This document shows, one piece after another, positions 27,296 through 35,885 of a DNA stretch of 64,000 nucleotides; positions within the stretch are counted from its first letter, which is position 1; each line of letters starts with the position of its first letter. This DNA is from CAWDMC01 sp963803295 (GTDB taxonomy: Bacteria > Acidobacteriota > Terriglobia > UBA7540): NCBI GenBank assembly GCA_963803295.1, contig CAWDMC010000009.1, forward strand, positions 62,001 to 126,000, given 5' to 3'. A model generated the notes under the pieces. The model saw nothing but the letters and a program-made list of their open reading frames with translations. It was not told where the DNA came from and did no database searches. The translations under genes and the position numbers were made by a program.

Positions 27296-28045
27296 ATGCA
27301 CAAGCTTGTTCTATTACGACATGGAGAAAGCGTCTGGAATAAGGAGAACCTGTTCACGGGCTGGACCGACGTCGATCTGTCGGAAAAAGGCAGGATAGAA
27401 GCCGGCGAGGCAGGCCGTGTTCTGAAGGAACAGGGATACACTTTTGATATCGCTTTTACCTCGGTGTTGAAACGTGCGATTCGCACCCTCTGGATCGCGC
27501 TCGACCAAATGGACCTGATGTGGATTCCAGTGGTGCGCGACTGGCGTCTGAATGAGCGACACTATGGGGCGCTGCAGGGCTTGAACAAGGCAGAGACCGC
27601 GGCCAAATACGGCGATCAGCAGGTGAAGGTCTGGCGCCGCAGCTACGATATCCAACCGCCGGCTCTCGAAGAGGGCGATCCGCGGTTCCCCGGCAGCGAT
27701 CCGCGATACAGGAATTTGACCAAGGAGCAACTCCCCTTGACGGAGTGCCTGAAGGATACCGTGGCGCGATTTCTCCCTTGCTGGCACGAGCAGATCGCTC
27801 CTGTGGTGAGCTCGGGTCAACAGGTTCTCATCACAGCCCACGGAAACAGCTTGCGCGCTTTAGTGAAGTATCTCGACAACATCCCAGAGCGCAAAATTGT
27901 GGAGTTGAACATACCTACAGGAATACCCCTGGTCTACGAATTGGGCGACGATTTGAAACCTATCAAAAGCTACTATCTGGGCGATCCAGAGAAGATCAAG
28001 GCAGCGGCAGAAGCGGTCGCGAGTCAAGGCAAGGCCAAAAAGTAG
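27296..28045 (+). CDS. gpmA: 2,3-bisphosphoglycerate-dependent phosphoglycerate mutase
   Basis: 249 residues. ATG 27296 follows AAGGGG with 7-base spacing; a longer upstream frame is rejected because MHKLVLLRHGESVWNKENLFTGWTD is the family N-terminus. The phospho-His is in LRHGESVWN, and the second His in ITAHGNSLRAL; ERHYGALQGLNKAE and the Lys/Arg substrate residues are present. It interconverts 3- and 2-phosphoglycerate in glycolysis. The C-terminal tail ends with a short charged stretch. Monocistronic; a palindromic repeat follows its stop. Confidence 0.96.
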   Translation: MHKLVLLRHGESVWNKENLFTGWTDVDLSEKGRIEAGEAGRVLKEQGYTFDIAFTSVLKRAIRTLWIALDQMDLMWIPVVRDWRLNERHYGALQGLNKAETAAKYGDQQVKVWRRSYDIQPPALEEGDPRFPGSDPRYRNLTKEQLPLTECLKDTVARFLPCWHEQIAPVVSSGQQVLITAHGNSLRALVKYLDNIPERKIVELNIPTGIPLVYELGDDLKPIKSYYLGDPEKIKAAAEAVASQGKAKK

Positions 28046-28096
28046 CTGTGGCGTAATGCTATCGTTGCACGATATTAGCCGAGCCCCACCGACGTG

Positions 28097-28177
28097 GCAT
28101 GGCCATCTTGGCCATGCAGAGCAGAATTCAGACGACGCAAAGGCCTCCGTGCCTCCGCCACGGGCTCGAAGCCCGTG
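28097..28177. repeat. two palindromic repeats between gpmA and the HIT gene
   Basis: 28097-28117 is an exact copy of the GCATGGCCA palindrome found at 16960. At 28159-28177 CACGGGCT pairs with AGCCCGTG around CGA. Both lie between converging genes and may serve as bidirectional terminators. Confidence 0.75.
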
Positions 28178-28182
28178 CGACG

Positions 28183-28671
28183 TCAACCCTGGAAAAATGC
28201 TGCGAGCTTGTCGTAGGTGGTGGGGAGATCCTCCGGTTGGAGGCGCGTTTCGCTGACCACGGTCATGAAGTTGGTATCGCCAGTCCAGCGGGGGAGAACG
28301 TGCAGATGCAGGTGATCGGCGATGCCAGCGCCGGCTACCCTTCCGAGGTTCATACCCAGGTTAAATCCATCGGGACGATAAACGGAACCGAGGGCCTGCA
28401 CCATATCGCGCGCGGATTGCATGATCTCCGCTAACGTCTCGTCATCAAGATCGGTAAGGGCTGCCACGTGCACGTAGGGGACTACCATGGAGTGTCCGGT
28501 GGTGTAGGGAAAGAGGTTCAGGATCGTGAATGAATGAGAGCCTCGGCGGAGAACCAGGTTCTCCCGATCCCCGGACGGTCCGGCTGCGCCTATCTCGCAG
28601 AAAACGCATCTCGTGGCTTTTCCCCCTTGGGTCACGTAGCGATACCGCCACGGCGTCCAGAGTTGTTCCAT
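28183..28671 (-). CDS. HIT family hydrolase/phosphorylase
   Basis: 162 residues. The histidine triad is DHLHLHVLPRW near the C-terminus; a CVFCEIGA zinc-type Cys pair is near the N-terminus. MEQLWTPWRYRYV is typical of the AP4A phosphorylase/hydrolase-like group of actinobacteria and acidobacteria. It likely cleaves dinucleoside polyphosphates or related nucleotides. It lies 24 bases after the HU gene and is probably cotranscribed with rpsA and HU. Confidence 0.88.
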   Translation of the reverse strand: MEQLWTPWRYRYVTQGGKATRCVFCEIGAAGPSGDRENLVLRRGSHSFTILNLFPYTTGHSMVVPYVHVAALTDLDDETLAEIMQSARDMVQALGSVYRPDGFNLGMNLGRVAGAGIADHLHLHVLPRWTGDTNFMTVVSETRLQPEDLPTTYDKLAAFFQG

Positions 28672-28695
28672 AAGGTGGCCTGGGTGTGGCGACGG

Positions 28696-29052
28696 TTAGC
28701 TTGGAATTTCCGGTGAAGGTGGGGCGGGGACAGGCGGCGAGTCCGCTGGTGCCGTTGCAGCGGGCTCCGCTGCCGAATGGTCGTTGACCAGATCCTTCAG
28801 TTCCTTGCTAGGTTTGAAATAGGGGATCTTCTTAGGCGGGACCTCCACCCGGGCGCCAGTCTTGGGGTTGCGGCCCACGCGGGCATCGCGCTGCCGGGTG
28901 CGAAAGCTGCCAAAGCCTCGGATTTCGATCTTGTCGCCGCCGCGCAATGACCGGACGATGCTTTCGAAAATCGTCTCCACTATCACTTCCGATTCTTTGC
29001 GACTCATCTCCACCGCGCGCGAAACATCTTCAATCAGCTCAGCCTTTGTCAT
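28696..29052 (-). CDS. HU/IHF family nucleoid protein
   Basis: 118 residues from ATG 29052, which has AAGGAG 6 bases upstream. MTKAELIEDVSRAVEMSRKE, FGSFRTRQRDARVGRNPKTG (DNA-binding arm) and FKPSKELKDLVN are family signatures. The C-terminus has an extra ~25-residue Pro/Ala tail. Gene order rpsA then this gene resembles the rpsA-ihfB order of other bacteria, so an IHF-beta-like role is possible; homodimeric HU is the alternative. Confidence 0.9.
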   Translation of the reverse strand: MTKAELIEDVSRAVEMSRKESEVIVETIFESIVRSLRGGDKIEIRGFGSFRTRQRDARVGRNPKTGARVEVPPKKIPYFKPSKELKDLVNDHSAAEPAATAPADSPPVPAPPSPEIPS

Positions 29053-29171
29053 GATTCGCTCCTTCAACGAGATGCGGTCACCAGCTTCCTCTCCAGGTAT
29101 TCTTGCACACCTGGGACCACCAGCCGGCTTAGGAATACCCTTCAGACGCGGCCAGGAGCCGCTCATCCACT

Positions 29172-31130
29172 CTAGGATACGGCCTTTGATTCGACCTTCG
29201 CCTCCGGTACTGGGGCCAACTTCTCGTGCCCCACTGGAGGAGCTTCCTTCGTGTTGGAAACTGCTTTTCCGGCAGGACCTGCCGCCGGCTCTTGCTCCAC
29301 GCCGTTCAGGCTTAATCCGATACGCTTCTCCTCTGGACTAAGGCGGATCACCCGAAAGAGCCTCTCACTGCCCACCGCTGGAGGCCGGGCAGGAGCCGGC
29401 GAATAAGGGTCATCCATCTCGGAAATGTGGCAAAGCCCTTCGATGCCCTCCTCCAATTCCACGAAGGCCCCGAAAGGAGCGATTCGTACCACTTTGCCAT
29501 GCAACACGTCACCCACTTGGGTCTTGGCAAAAAATGTCTCCCAGGCGTCGGGCTGCATCTGCTTCAGACCTAGCGAAAGTCGGCGGTGCTCAGGGTCGAG
29601 CGCCAGCACTACTGCTTCAATTTTCTGGCCTTTTTTCAGCACCTCGGAAGGATGCTTTACGCGTCGGGTCCAGGAAAGATCGGAGAGGTGGATGAGACCA
29701 TCTACGCCCTCCTCAACTTCGACAAAGGCTCCGAAATCAGTGAGATTGCGGACGTGGCCCTCAATCACTGCCCCCACTCCCAAGCGCTCGCCCAAAGTGG
29801 ACCAGGGATCGCCCAGCGATTGCCTCAGACTGAGGGAAATTCGCCGCTGGCCGGGATTGACGTCGAGCACCACCGCCTCGACCTGGTCATTGACGTTGAC
29901 TACCTTTGAGGGATGCTTTAGCCGCTTGCTCCAGGTCATTTCCGAAATGTGAACGAGACCTTCGACGCCTGGCATCACCTCGACAAAGGCACCGTAATCG
30001 GTAACGCTTACGACGCGTCCGCGCAAGCGGTCGCCGGGATGATACAGCGAAGACACCTGTTCCCACGGGTCGGGGGTCAGTTGCTTCAGGCCGAGCGAGA
30101 CCCGCTCTTTCTCGGGGACATACTTAAGTACCTTCACCTGGAGTTCCTGCCCCACCTGCACCGCTTCCGAGGGATGAGATACACGGCCCCAGGAAAGATC
30201 GGTGATGTGCAGTAGGCCATCCATGCCGCCGAGATCGACGAAGGCGCCGTAGTCCACCAGGTTTTTGACCCGTCCGGTGAGGACGCTTCCCTCCACCAGC
30301 TTCTCCAGCAGCTTGGACTTACGCTCGGCGAGTTCCTGCTCAAGGGCCGCCTTGCGGCTCACTACCACGTTGTTGCGCTTGCGGTCGAGCTTGGCGATTT
30401 TGCAGGTAATCTCTTGGCCGACGAGTGAATCCAGGTTGCGCAGAGGCCGTACGTCCGTCTGCGAAGCCGGCAGAAAGGCACGCACGCCGATGTCAACTTC
30501 AAGTCCTCCCTTGGTGCGATCGATAACTCGACCGCGGACGGCGGCCTGGTTTTGGTAAGCCCATTCGATGTCGTCCCAAGCCTTGAGGTGAGCTGCTTTG
30601 CGGTGCGATACCGAAACCGTGCCATCCTCTTCGTCGTAGCTCTCGATGAGGACAGTTACCTTATCGCCGCGTTTCACCGTCAGTTCGCCATTCTCGCCGA
30701 GAAACTCTTCGCGGGCGACCGCGACCTCACTCTTCAGGCCGATGTCCAGGATAACCTCGGTATCCGTGACCTTGAGAACCTCTGCGCTCAAAACTTCGCC
30801 AGGGGCCAGAGGTGCGATCTGGTCCATGCTCTGGTCCATGCTCTCAAATAGATTGCCCATTTCGCCTGTGTCGGGGGATACCTGCTCGGCCACCCTGGGC
30901 AAAGTCGCTTCGGAATCCGCTTGGTAGCCGTCTTCGAAACTCCCCGGCGCTTCGCTTCGAGGCCGTTCAATCAACGGAAGGCTCTCACCCGCTCCGGCGC
31001 TATTCAGTTGTGGCGCGGCCTGACTCGAGACGATGGGTGGCGACGTTTCGGGCGTCTGAGCTTCCGACGCCGGCGTTCCGACCGGAGCCTTATCGGCTTC
31101 CGGGGGACCATTATTTTCCACTGAAAACAT
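29172..31130 (-). CDS. rpsA: ribosomal protein S1 with six S1 domains
   Basis: 652 residues. ATG 31130 is chosen over upstream starts because AAGGAG sits 6 bases before it. After a ~100-residue acidic, Pro/Thr-rich N-terminal region come six S1 repeats, each showing the GxV...GAFV(D/E)...GLxHIS pattern (for example VSVTDYGAFVEVMPGVEGLV and RNLTDFGAFVEVEEGVDGLI); the first two are diverged as in all S1 proteins. It binds mRNA on the 30S subunit. The low-complexity N-terminal extension replaces the short head of E. coli S1. Probably leads an operon with HU and HIT. Confidence 0.93.
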   Translation of the reverse strand: MFSVENNGPPEADKAPVGTPASEAQTPETSPPIVSSQAAPQLNSAGAGESLPLIERPRSEAPGSFEDGYQADSEATLPRVAEQVSPDTGEMGNLFESMDQSMDQIAPLAPGEVLSAEVLKVTDTEVILDIGLKSEVAVAREEFLGENGELTVKRGDKVTVLIESYDEEDGTVSVSHRKAAHLKAWDDIEWAYQNQAAVRGRVIDRTKGGLEVDIGVRAFLPASQTDVRPLRNLDSLVGQEITCKIAKLDRKRNNVVVSRKAALEQELAERKSKLLEKLVEGSVLTGRVKNLVDYGAFVDLGGMDGLLHITDLSWGRVSHPSEAVQVGQELQVKVLKYVPEKERVSLGLKQLTPDPWEQVSSLYHPGDRLRGRVVSVTDYGAFVEVMPGVEGLVHISEMTWSKRLKHPSKVVNVNDQVEAVVLDVNPGQRRISLSLRQSLGDPWSTLGERLGVGAVIEGHVRNLTDFGAFVEVEEGVDGLIHLSDLSWTRRVKHPSEVLKKGQKIEAVVLALDPEHRRLSLGLKQMQPDAWETFFAKTQVGDVLHGKVVRIAPFGAFVELEEGIEGLCHISEMDDPYSPAPARPPAVGSERLFRVIRLSPEEKRIGLSLNGVEQEPAAGPAGKAVSNTKEAPPVGHEKLAPVPEAKVESKAVS

Positions 31131-31414
31131 CCCTTGCTCCTTCCTCATCCGCGAGCCCGACGCACCGTAGCCTGGAAAGCCATATTCTACCGTTCCGGGA
31201 AAAGGGAAGTCAATCGAGGGATCGGGCTCATCGGGCTCACGAAACCGATCGGCCAAGCGTCGTCAGTTCTCTTCGGGCGTCCGCCTGCTCTCGCTTCTCA
31301 TGTCTCCGGGATTCCTCAGGTCGATCTGGGTTTGTTCATGGGCTGGAGCGGGGCGAGGGGCCGAACCGGCCCAGAACCTGGCCGGACCCCTGCTTCAATG
31401 CGGCGTGCGCCCAT

Positions 31415-31467
31415 TCCAATCACAGGTCCAATCACAGTTTGACCGGGCGGGATCTTTCTGTTAAAAC
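31415..31467 (+). promoter_or_regulatory. promoter of the aminotransferase gene with a tandem 11-base repeat
   Basis: -35 TTGACC (31439-31444), 17-base spacer, -10 TAAAAC (31462-31467), then 6 bases to the ATG at 31474, suggesting a leaderless transcript. Just upstream TCCAATCACAG occurs twice (31415-31425 and 31427-31437), 12 bases apart, as a possible activator site. The rest of the gap 31131-31473 shows nothing clear. Confidence 0.5.
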
Positions 31468-31473
31468 ACGAAC

Positions 31474-32694
31474 ATGTCTCTATCGACCTTAACCGGACGG
31501 GTTCACGATATTCCTGCTGCTGAACGGCTTGCCGAGGTTCGGTACGCTATCCGGGATATCGCTGTCCTAGCCGATCAATTGAACGCTCAGGGCAAGAAGA
31601 CCTTGCCGCTGAACATCGGGGATCCGATCAGGTTCGACTTTCACACTCCTCCGCATCTCATCGAAGCGGTTGTCCAGGCTATGCGCGACGGCAAAGATGG
31701 CTACGCTCCTTCGTCGGGCGTCCCCGAAGCACTCGAGGCGATCCGCGGTAAGGCCGAACGCAAAGGCATCCGCGAGATTCAGGATGTCTTCATCACCCTG
31801 GGTGTAAGCGAAGCGGTGGACATCTGCCTGACCGCCCTGGTGAATGCGGGCGAGAACGTGCTTACCCCGCGGCCCGAGTATCCGCTTTATTCGGCAGTTT
31901 TGACCAAACTGGGCGCCGAGGTAAACGCTTATTCCCTTAACGAAGAGCGCGGATGGGAACCCGATTTAGACGACGTGCGGGCGCGCGTCAACGCTCGCAC
32001 CCGGGCCATCGTCGTGATCAATCCGAACAATCCTACCGGGGCGGTTTACTCCCGAGCGACGCTGGAGGCTATTCTCGATCTGGCCCGGCAGCACAACCTA
32101 GTCGTTTTCGCCGACGAAATCTACGACGAGCTTATTCTTGATGGCGAACCGCACGTCACCCTGGCGGCCCTTGCCCCGGATGTGCCCGTCGTGAGTTTCG
32201 GGGGGCTTTCCAAAGCCTATCTCGCGCCAGGATGGCGGGTGGGATGGGCGGTGGTGAGTGGCGAAGAACATGCGCTCCGTGCCTATCTCGAGGGGATCAA
32301 CAAGCTGCTGCGTTCCCGGCTCTGCGCCAATCACCCTCAGCAGTATGCGATCAAACCGGCCCTTGAGGGTCCCCATGATCATCTCGAAGAAGCGGTCCGG
32401 AAATTGCGTGCCCGCCGTGACTTCACCATGAAGTTCTGTAATTCAACACCGGGACTGAGTTGCATCACTCCGCGCGGCGCCTTCTATGCCTTTCCCCGGC
32501 TCCACATCGAAGGCAGCGACGAGGATTTTGTGAAGCAACTGCTCATCGAAAAGCAGGTGATGGTGGTGCACGGCAGCGGCTTCGGCCAGGCCCCAGGTAC
32601 ACGCCATTTCCGTCTCGTTTTCCTCCCCGACGAGGCGATACTGGCCCGAGCTTATGAAGCATTGGCTGATTTCCTCCAACAATGGAACAGATAG
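31474..32694 (+). CDS. class I aminotransferase, alanine/aspartate type
   Basis: 406 residues, ATG at 31474. LPLNIGDPIRFDFHTPPHLIEA, YAPSSGVPEALEAI, VVINPNNPTGAVYSRATLEA, FADEIYDELIL and the Lys site SFGGLSKAYLAPGWRVGW are clear. The closest functional group is the AlaA/AspC-like family, which moves amino groups between alanine, aspartate and 2-oxoglutarate. The downstream zinc-ribbon gene overlaps its last 13 bases. Confidence 0.9.
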   Translation: MSLSTLTGRVHDIPAAERLAEVRYAIRDIAVLADQLNAQGKKTLPLNIGDPIRFDFHTPPHLIEAVVQAMRDGKDGYAPSSGVPEALEAIRGKAERKGIREIQDVFITLGVSEAVDICLTALVNAGENVLTPRPEYPLYSAVLTKLGAEVNAYSLNEERGWEPDLDDVRARVNARTRAIVVINPNNPTGAVYSRATLEAILDLARQHNLVVFADEIYDELILDGEPHVTLAALAPDVPVVSFGGLSKAYLAPGWRVGWAVVSGEEHALRAYLEGINKLLRSRLCANHPQQYAIKPALEGPHDHLEEAVRKLRARRDFTMKFCNSTPGLSCITPRGAFYAFPRLHIEGSDEDFVKQLLIEKQVMVVHGSGFGQAPGTRHFRLVFLPDEAILARAYEALADFLQQWNR

Positions 32695-32873
32695 ATCCAG
32701 CCTACGAGAACAACGAGGGTCCCGAGAGCTCGCCGCCATCGCCGGACCAGCCGCCAGCAAGCGATGTGCCGGCGAATTTCTGCCCGGTGTGCTCTGCACC
32801 GCTTGAGTCCAGGCGCTGCAAGATGGTGTGCCCGCGTTGCGGATATTTCATGTCGTGCTCGGAGTTCGAGTGA
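32682..32873 (+). CDS. small zinc-ribbon protein
   Basis: 63 residues, starting inside the last codons of the aminotransferase in another frame (13-base overlap), so probably translationally coupled. An acidic Pro-rich head precedes FCPVCSAPLESRRCKMVCPRCGYFMSC, with four to six Cys suited to one zinc. The end SCSEFE suggests the family seen in other acidobacteria, but no function is known. Confidence 0.7.
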   Translation: MEQIDPAYENNEGPESSPPSPDQPPASDVPANFCPVCSAPLESRRCKMVCPRCGYFMSCSEFE

Positions 32874-32930
32874 CTGTCGGGACAGATAGTCCTCCGGAAT
32901 CCCAGTCTCAAATCCTCAAATCACAACCAT

Positions 32931-32959
32931 TTGCTTTCCTCCCAGCCTCCCGCTACAAT
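32931..32959 (+). promoter_or_regulatory. sigma-70-type promoter of the STAS gene
   Basis: TTGCTT (32931-32936), 17-base spacer, TACAAT (32954-32959). The leader to the ATG at 33088 is ~120 bases. Confidence 0.55.
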
Positions 32960-33087
32960 TTATCTTCTTATCTTCCGAGGTAAAGCAATTCAATTGGGCG
33001 GAAACCGGGCACTGTGCACTACTGTCGCGCGCTGCATGAGGCGGGTTCATTTCGCACATGGCAGTCTAGCGGCAAAGGAGAGGATTC

Positions 33088-33435
33088 ATGGCGCTGCAGA
33101 TTGCGGAACAAGTGTTGGGGGACGTCCTGGTGATGACTCTGGCAGGCCAGGTGACACTCGGCGAGGAAAGCACCCAGCTTCGGAATAAAGTGAAGGGCGC
33201 GTTGGGCGCGGGTCACAAGCATTTGGTTCTCGATATGGGCGACATTACTTACGTCGATAGCGCGGGTCTGGGAACACTGGTCAGCGCTTACTCGACCGTG
33301 TCGAATCAAGGTGGAAAGGTGAAGCTGGCGAATCTGACGCGGCGGCTTCGCGAGCAGCTCGCAATTACTAAGCTGGTCACGGTGTTCGACGTTTACGACG
33401 ACGTAGAAGAAGCGGTAAAGTCTTTCGCTTCCTAG
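33088..33435 (+). CDS. STAS domain protein, anti-sigma factor antagonist type
   Basis: 115 residues. AAAGGAGAGG precedes the ATG. The STAS fold shows LVMTLAGQVTLGEES and the phosphorylation-site motif MGDITYVDSAGLGTLVSAY with the conserved Ser after Asp. It resembles SpoIIAA/RsbV, which binds an anti-sigma kinase when unphosphorylated. No kinase or sigma factor is adjacent; an RsbR-like domain gene lies at 54.5 kb. Confidence 0.9.
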   Translation: MALQIAEQVLGDVLVMTLAGQVTLGEESTQLRNKVKGALGAGHKHLVLDMGDITYVDSAGLGTLVSAYSTVSNQGGKVKLANLTRRLREQLAITKLVTVFDVYDDVEEAVKSFAS

Positions 33436-33573
33436 CCGCAATTGCTCTTGGGCGATCCGGATTGTTCATCGGCTGGAGAGAGCGGGGTTAGGCCTGCCCT
33501 TTCAATGCATGGCTAGGGTCGCATCTCGGGCCGCCGTCGTCACCCGAACCCTTGACAGATCGAATCACACGCC

Positions 33574-34911
33574 TCAGAGGCCGGCGGGATTATCAAGCCA
33601 ATAAATCGTAAGTCCTGAAAGCAACTTGGGGTAAAAGTCCGTGGATTTTTGCGGAAGCACCAGCCCGGCGAAGGCATTGTCGCGTACGGCTTCGATGGGA
33701 GTGGGATTGATAAGCAGCGAAAGCTGCGCCTCTCCTCGGTCCACCTGATCGAAAGCAATGTGAAACTCCCGCACGTACCGCAGGTTACGCTCTTCCGCTA
33801 CAGCCTGGCGGTCAATCCTGAGCACGCGTTCGAGCAGAATTCGATGCAGGATCATCACGTCGAGGCGGGCCAGGCTGGGGGCAAGGTCAGGGAGCAATGC
33901 CTGGAGATCCGCATCTTTGCGTAACCTGAGCAGGGCCAGCCGTCCGGATCCGGCGTACGCCCCCAGTGCCGGGCGCTCGCTCCCAGCCTCGGCCAGTTGC
34001 TCGCGAAGGCGGTTGGCGCCTTCGCCGCCGCGGATCTCACAATCGAAGACAGGTTGAGCGGCAGCAAGAAAGCTCTCCCAATCAAACCCTGCAAGGCTGT
34101 GAACCACCCGATGCGTGGGCAGAATGGTAAGCCCGGGAGTCTCCATGCGTACGAAGGTTGCCATGACGTATTCAGAGCGTCCGCCCTTGAGTCCCTGAGA
34201 ACGGCCGTAATCGCGGTAGGCGATCGCGGTTTCATAGCGATGATGCCCATCGGCGATCACCAGTTTCTGGTTACGCATCGCCTCAGTCACTCTTTGCACA
34301 ACGCGAGGTTCGGATGCCCGCCACACACGGTGTAGCGTCCGGTATTCGTCTTGGACCTGCTCCCAGGGTTTAGTATGCTCGACCGGATCCAGATGAGCTT
34401 CGACCTCACCTGCGGGATCGCTGTAGAGCAGAAAGATCTGCCCGAAGTGGGCGCGCGTCGCTTTGAGCAGTTCGAGCCGGTCCGCTTTGGGGCCTGACAG
34501 CGTTTCCTCGTGGCGATGCACCACCTGGGCTGCGTAATCCGCAAGCTTCAGGAGGGCAATAAAACCACGGCGTACCTTCGTGCTGCCTTCCGCGTTGCCG
34601 GTAAGCTCACGGGGTAGCGAGTATTCCTGGCTATAAGGGTAGATGGCAGGCTCGGCCTCAGGGCGAAGCACGCCCTTGGCGATCCAGGCATGCAAATCCC
34701 GGGCTGCGCGAGTGTATACGTTTTCGCTCGAATCATCACCGGGGGATTGCCGCCCACGGATGATCCGCGCCAGATTGTAAGGGCTCAGATCGTAATAGCG
34801 AGACTGCATCTCCGGAGAAATCTTGTCGTAGGGCTGCGTCACCACCTTGTCGAGTCCTGACAACGCGCCGGCATCGTAATGAACGGCGCGAAAAGGACGG
34901 ATCTCAGCCAT
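33574..34911 (-). CDS. DUF1015 family protein
   Basis: 445 residues from ATG 34911; GTG 34920 in frame would add three residues. MAEIRPFRAVHYD, VVTQPYDKISPEMQSRYYDLSPYN and ADGHHRYETAIAYRD are the conserved motifs of DUF1015 (SerC-adjacent 'HTH kinase-like' family, possibly ParB-type ATP-dependent kinases). Function is not established. Monocistronic and divergent from gph. Confidence 0.85.
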   Translation of the reverse strand: MAEIRPFRAVHYDAGALSGLDKVVTQPYDKISPEMQSRYYDLSPYNLARIIRGRQSPGDDSSENVYTRAARDLHAWIAKGVLRPEAEPAIYPYSQEYSLPRELTGNAEGSTKVRRGFIALLKLADYAAQVVHRHEETLSGPKADRLELLKATRAHFGQIFLLYSDPAGEVEAHLDPVEHTKPWEQVQDEYRTLHRVWRASEPRVVQRVTEAMRNQKLVIADGHHRYETAIAYRDYGRSQGLKGGRSEYVMATFVRMETPGLTILPTHRVVHSLAGFDWESFLAAAQPVFDCEIRGGEGANRLREQLAEAGSERPALGAYAGSGRLALLRLRKDADLQALLPDLAPSLARLDVMILHRILLERVLRIDRQAVAEERNLRYVREFHIAFDQVDRGEAQLSLLINPTPIEAVRDNAFAGLVLPQKSTDFYPKLLSGLTIYWLDNPAGL

Positions 34912-35128
34912 CGATCGCACCCCCAGCGTTATAGCTTTGAGTTGTGAGAATGACAGGTCCGCTCGAAGCGGCTCCTAATGCACAAACGTAGCACACCCAA
35001 CCCAAGGGCGTCGAGTAAGTGGGATCGTCGGTAGTATCCTAAGAGGACAGTACCGGATTGCGCATCCTCGCGAATGAGTTCGCATTGATGTAAGGTTTCA
35101 GAGCCGCCCCGTTCTTCGAAGGGCCTGC

Positions 35129-35134
35129 TAGAAT
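35129..35134 (+). promoter_or_regulatory. extended -10 box 6 bases before gph
   Basis: TGC-TAGAAT followed by AGAACC and the ATG at 35141. There is no Shine-Dalgarno, so a leaderless transcript is likely. The same TGC-TAGA core occurs before the ribbon-helix-helix gene at 7467. Confidence 0.5.
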
Positions 35135-35140
35135 AGAACC

Positions 35141-35884
35141 ATGGTGAGTTCGAATGACTTCTTATGCGACATCCGCCTTATCGTCTTCGATCTCGATGGC
35201 ACTCTGATCGACAGCCGCGAAGATCTTGCCCTCAGCGTTAACGCGATGCGGCAGCAGATGGGACTTGGACTTCTGGCGTATGACGTCATCACTTCGTACG
35301 TGGGCCATGGCGTCACCAACCTCGTCCGGCGCGCTCTTGCCAACGGCGCTTCCGGCGGGTTGAGCGCGGAGGCGATTGAGCAGGGGACCTGCCTTTTTCT
35401 CGACTATTACTGGGAGCACAAGCTTGACCGCACGGTGGCTTATCCTGGTGTGGTTGAGGCCCTGGCGGAGCTCGACAGGCGCCGGATGGCAGTGCTTACC
35501 AACAAACCGGTGAGGTTCAGCACTGCCATTCTGGAGGGCTTGGGGATCGCGCGCCACTTCGAGTTCATTTATGGCGGCAACAGCTTCGAAAGCAAGAAAC
35601 CCGATCCGGAGGGTCTGCTGAAGATCATGAAGGATACGGGTTCCGCTCCCGGCCAGACGCTGATGGTGGGCGATTCCGATACCGACGTCCTGACCGGCCG
35701 TAATGGCCATGTCTGGACCTGCGGCGTTACCTACGGGCTTGCGCCTGAGACCCTGGTTGTGACTCCGCCGGATGTTCTGCTCGCTGACTTGCGCGACTTG
35801 CCGCCACTGCTTGAGGCCGGGAAGAGCGCACCTCAAGACCCCCACCCAACTCCCTGGAAGCCGGAGGCATCGAAAGAACTCTAG
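35141..35884 (+). CDS. gph: HAD-family phosphatase, phosphoglycolate phosphatase type
   Basis: 247 residues. HAD motif I VFDLDGTLIDSREDLA, motif II VLTNKP, motif III Lys in SKKPDPEGL and motif IV MVGDSDTDVLTGR are present. The cap domain is of the Gph type. It would dephosphorylate 2-phosphoglycolate or a related small phosphate ester. The secreted HEAT-like gene begins 1 base after the stop. Confidence 0.88.
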   Translation: MVSSNDFLCDIRLIVFDLDGTLIDSREDLALSVNAMRQQMGLGLLAYDVITSYVGHGVTNLVRRALANGASGGLSAEAIEQGTCLFLDYYWEHKLDRTVAYPGVVEALAELDRRRMAVLTNKPVRFSTAILEGLGIARHFEFIYGGNSFESKKPDPEGLLKIMKDTGSAPGQTLMVGDSDTDVLTGRNGHVWTCGVTYGLAPETLVVTPPDVLLADLRDLPPLLEAGKSAPQDPHPTPWKPEASKEL

Positions 35885-35885
35885 C

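Noticed and set aside
33019..33441. Minus-strand frame opposite the STAS gene
   Set aside because: Shadow of a recognised domain on the plus strand with a strong ribosome site.
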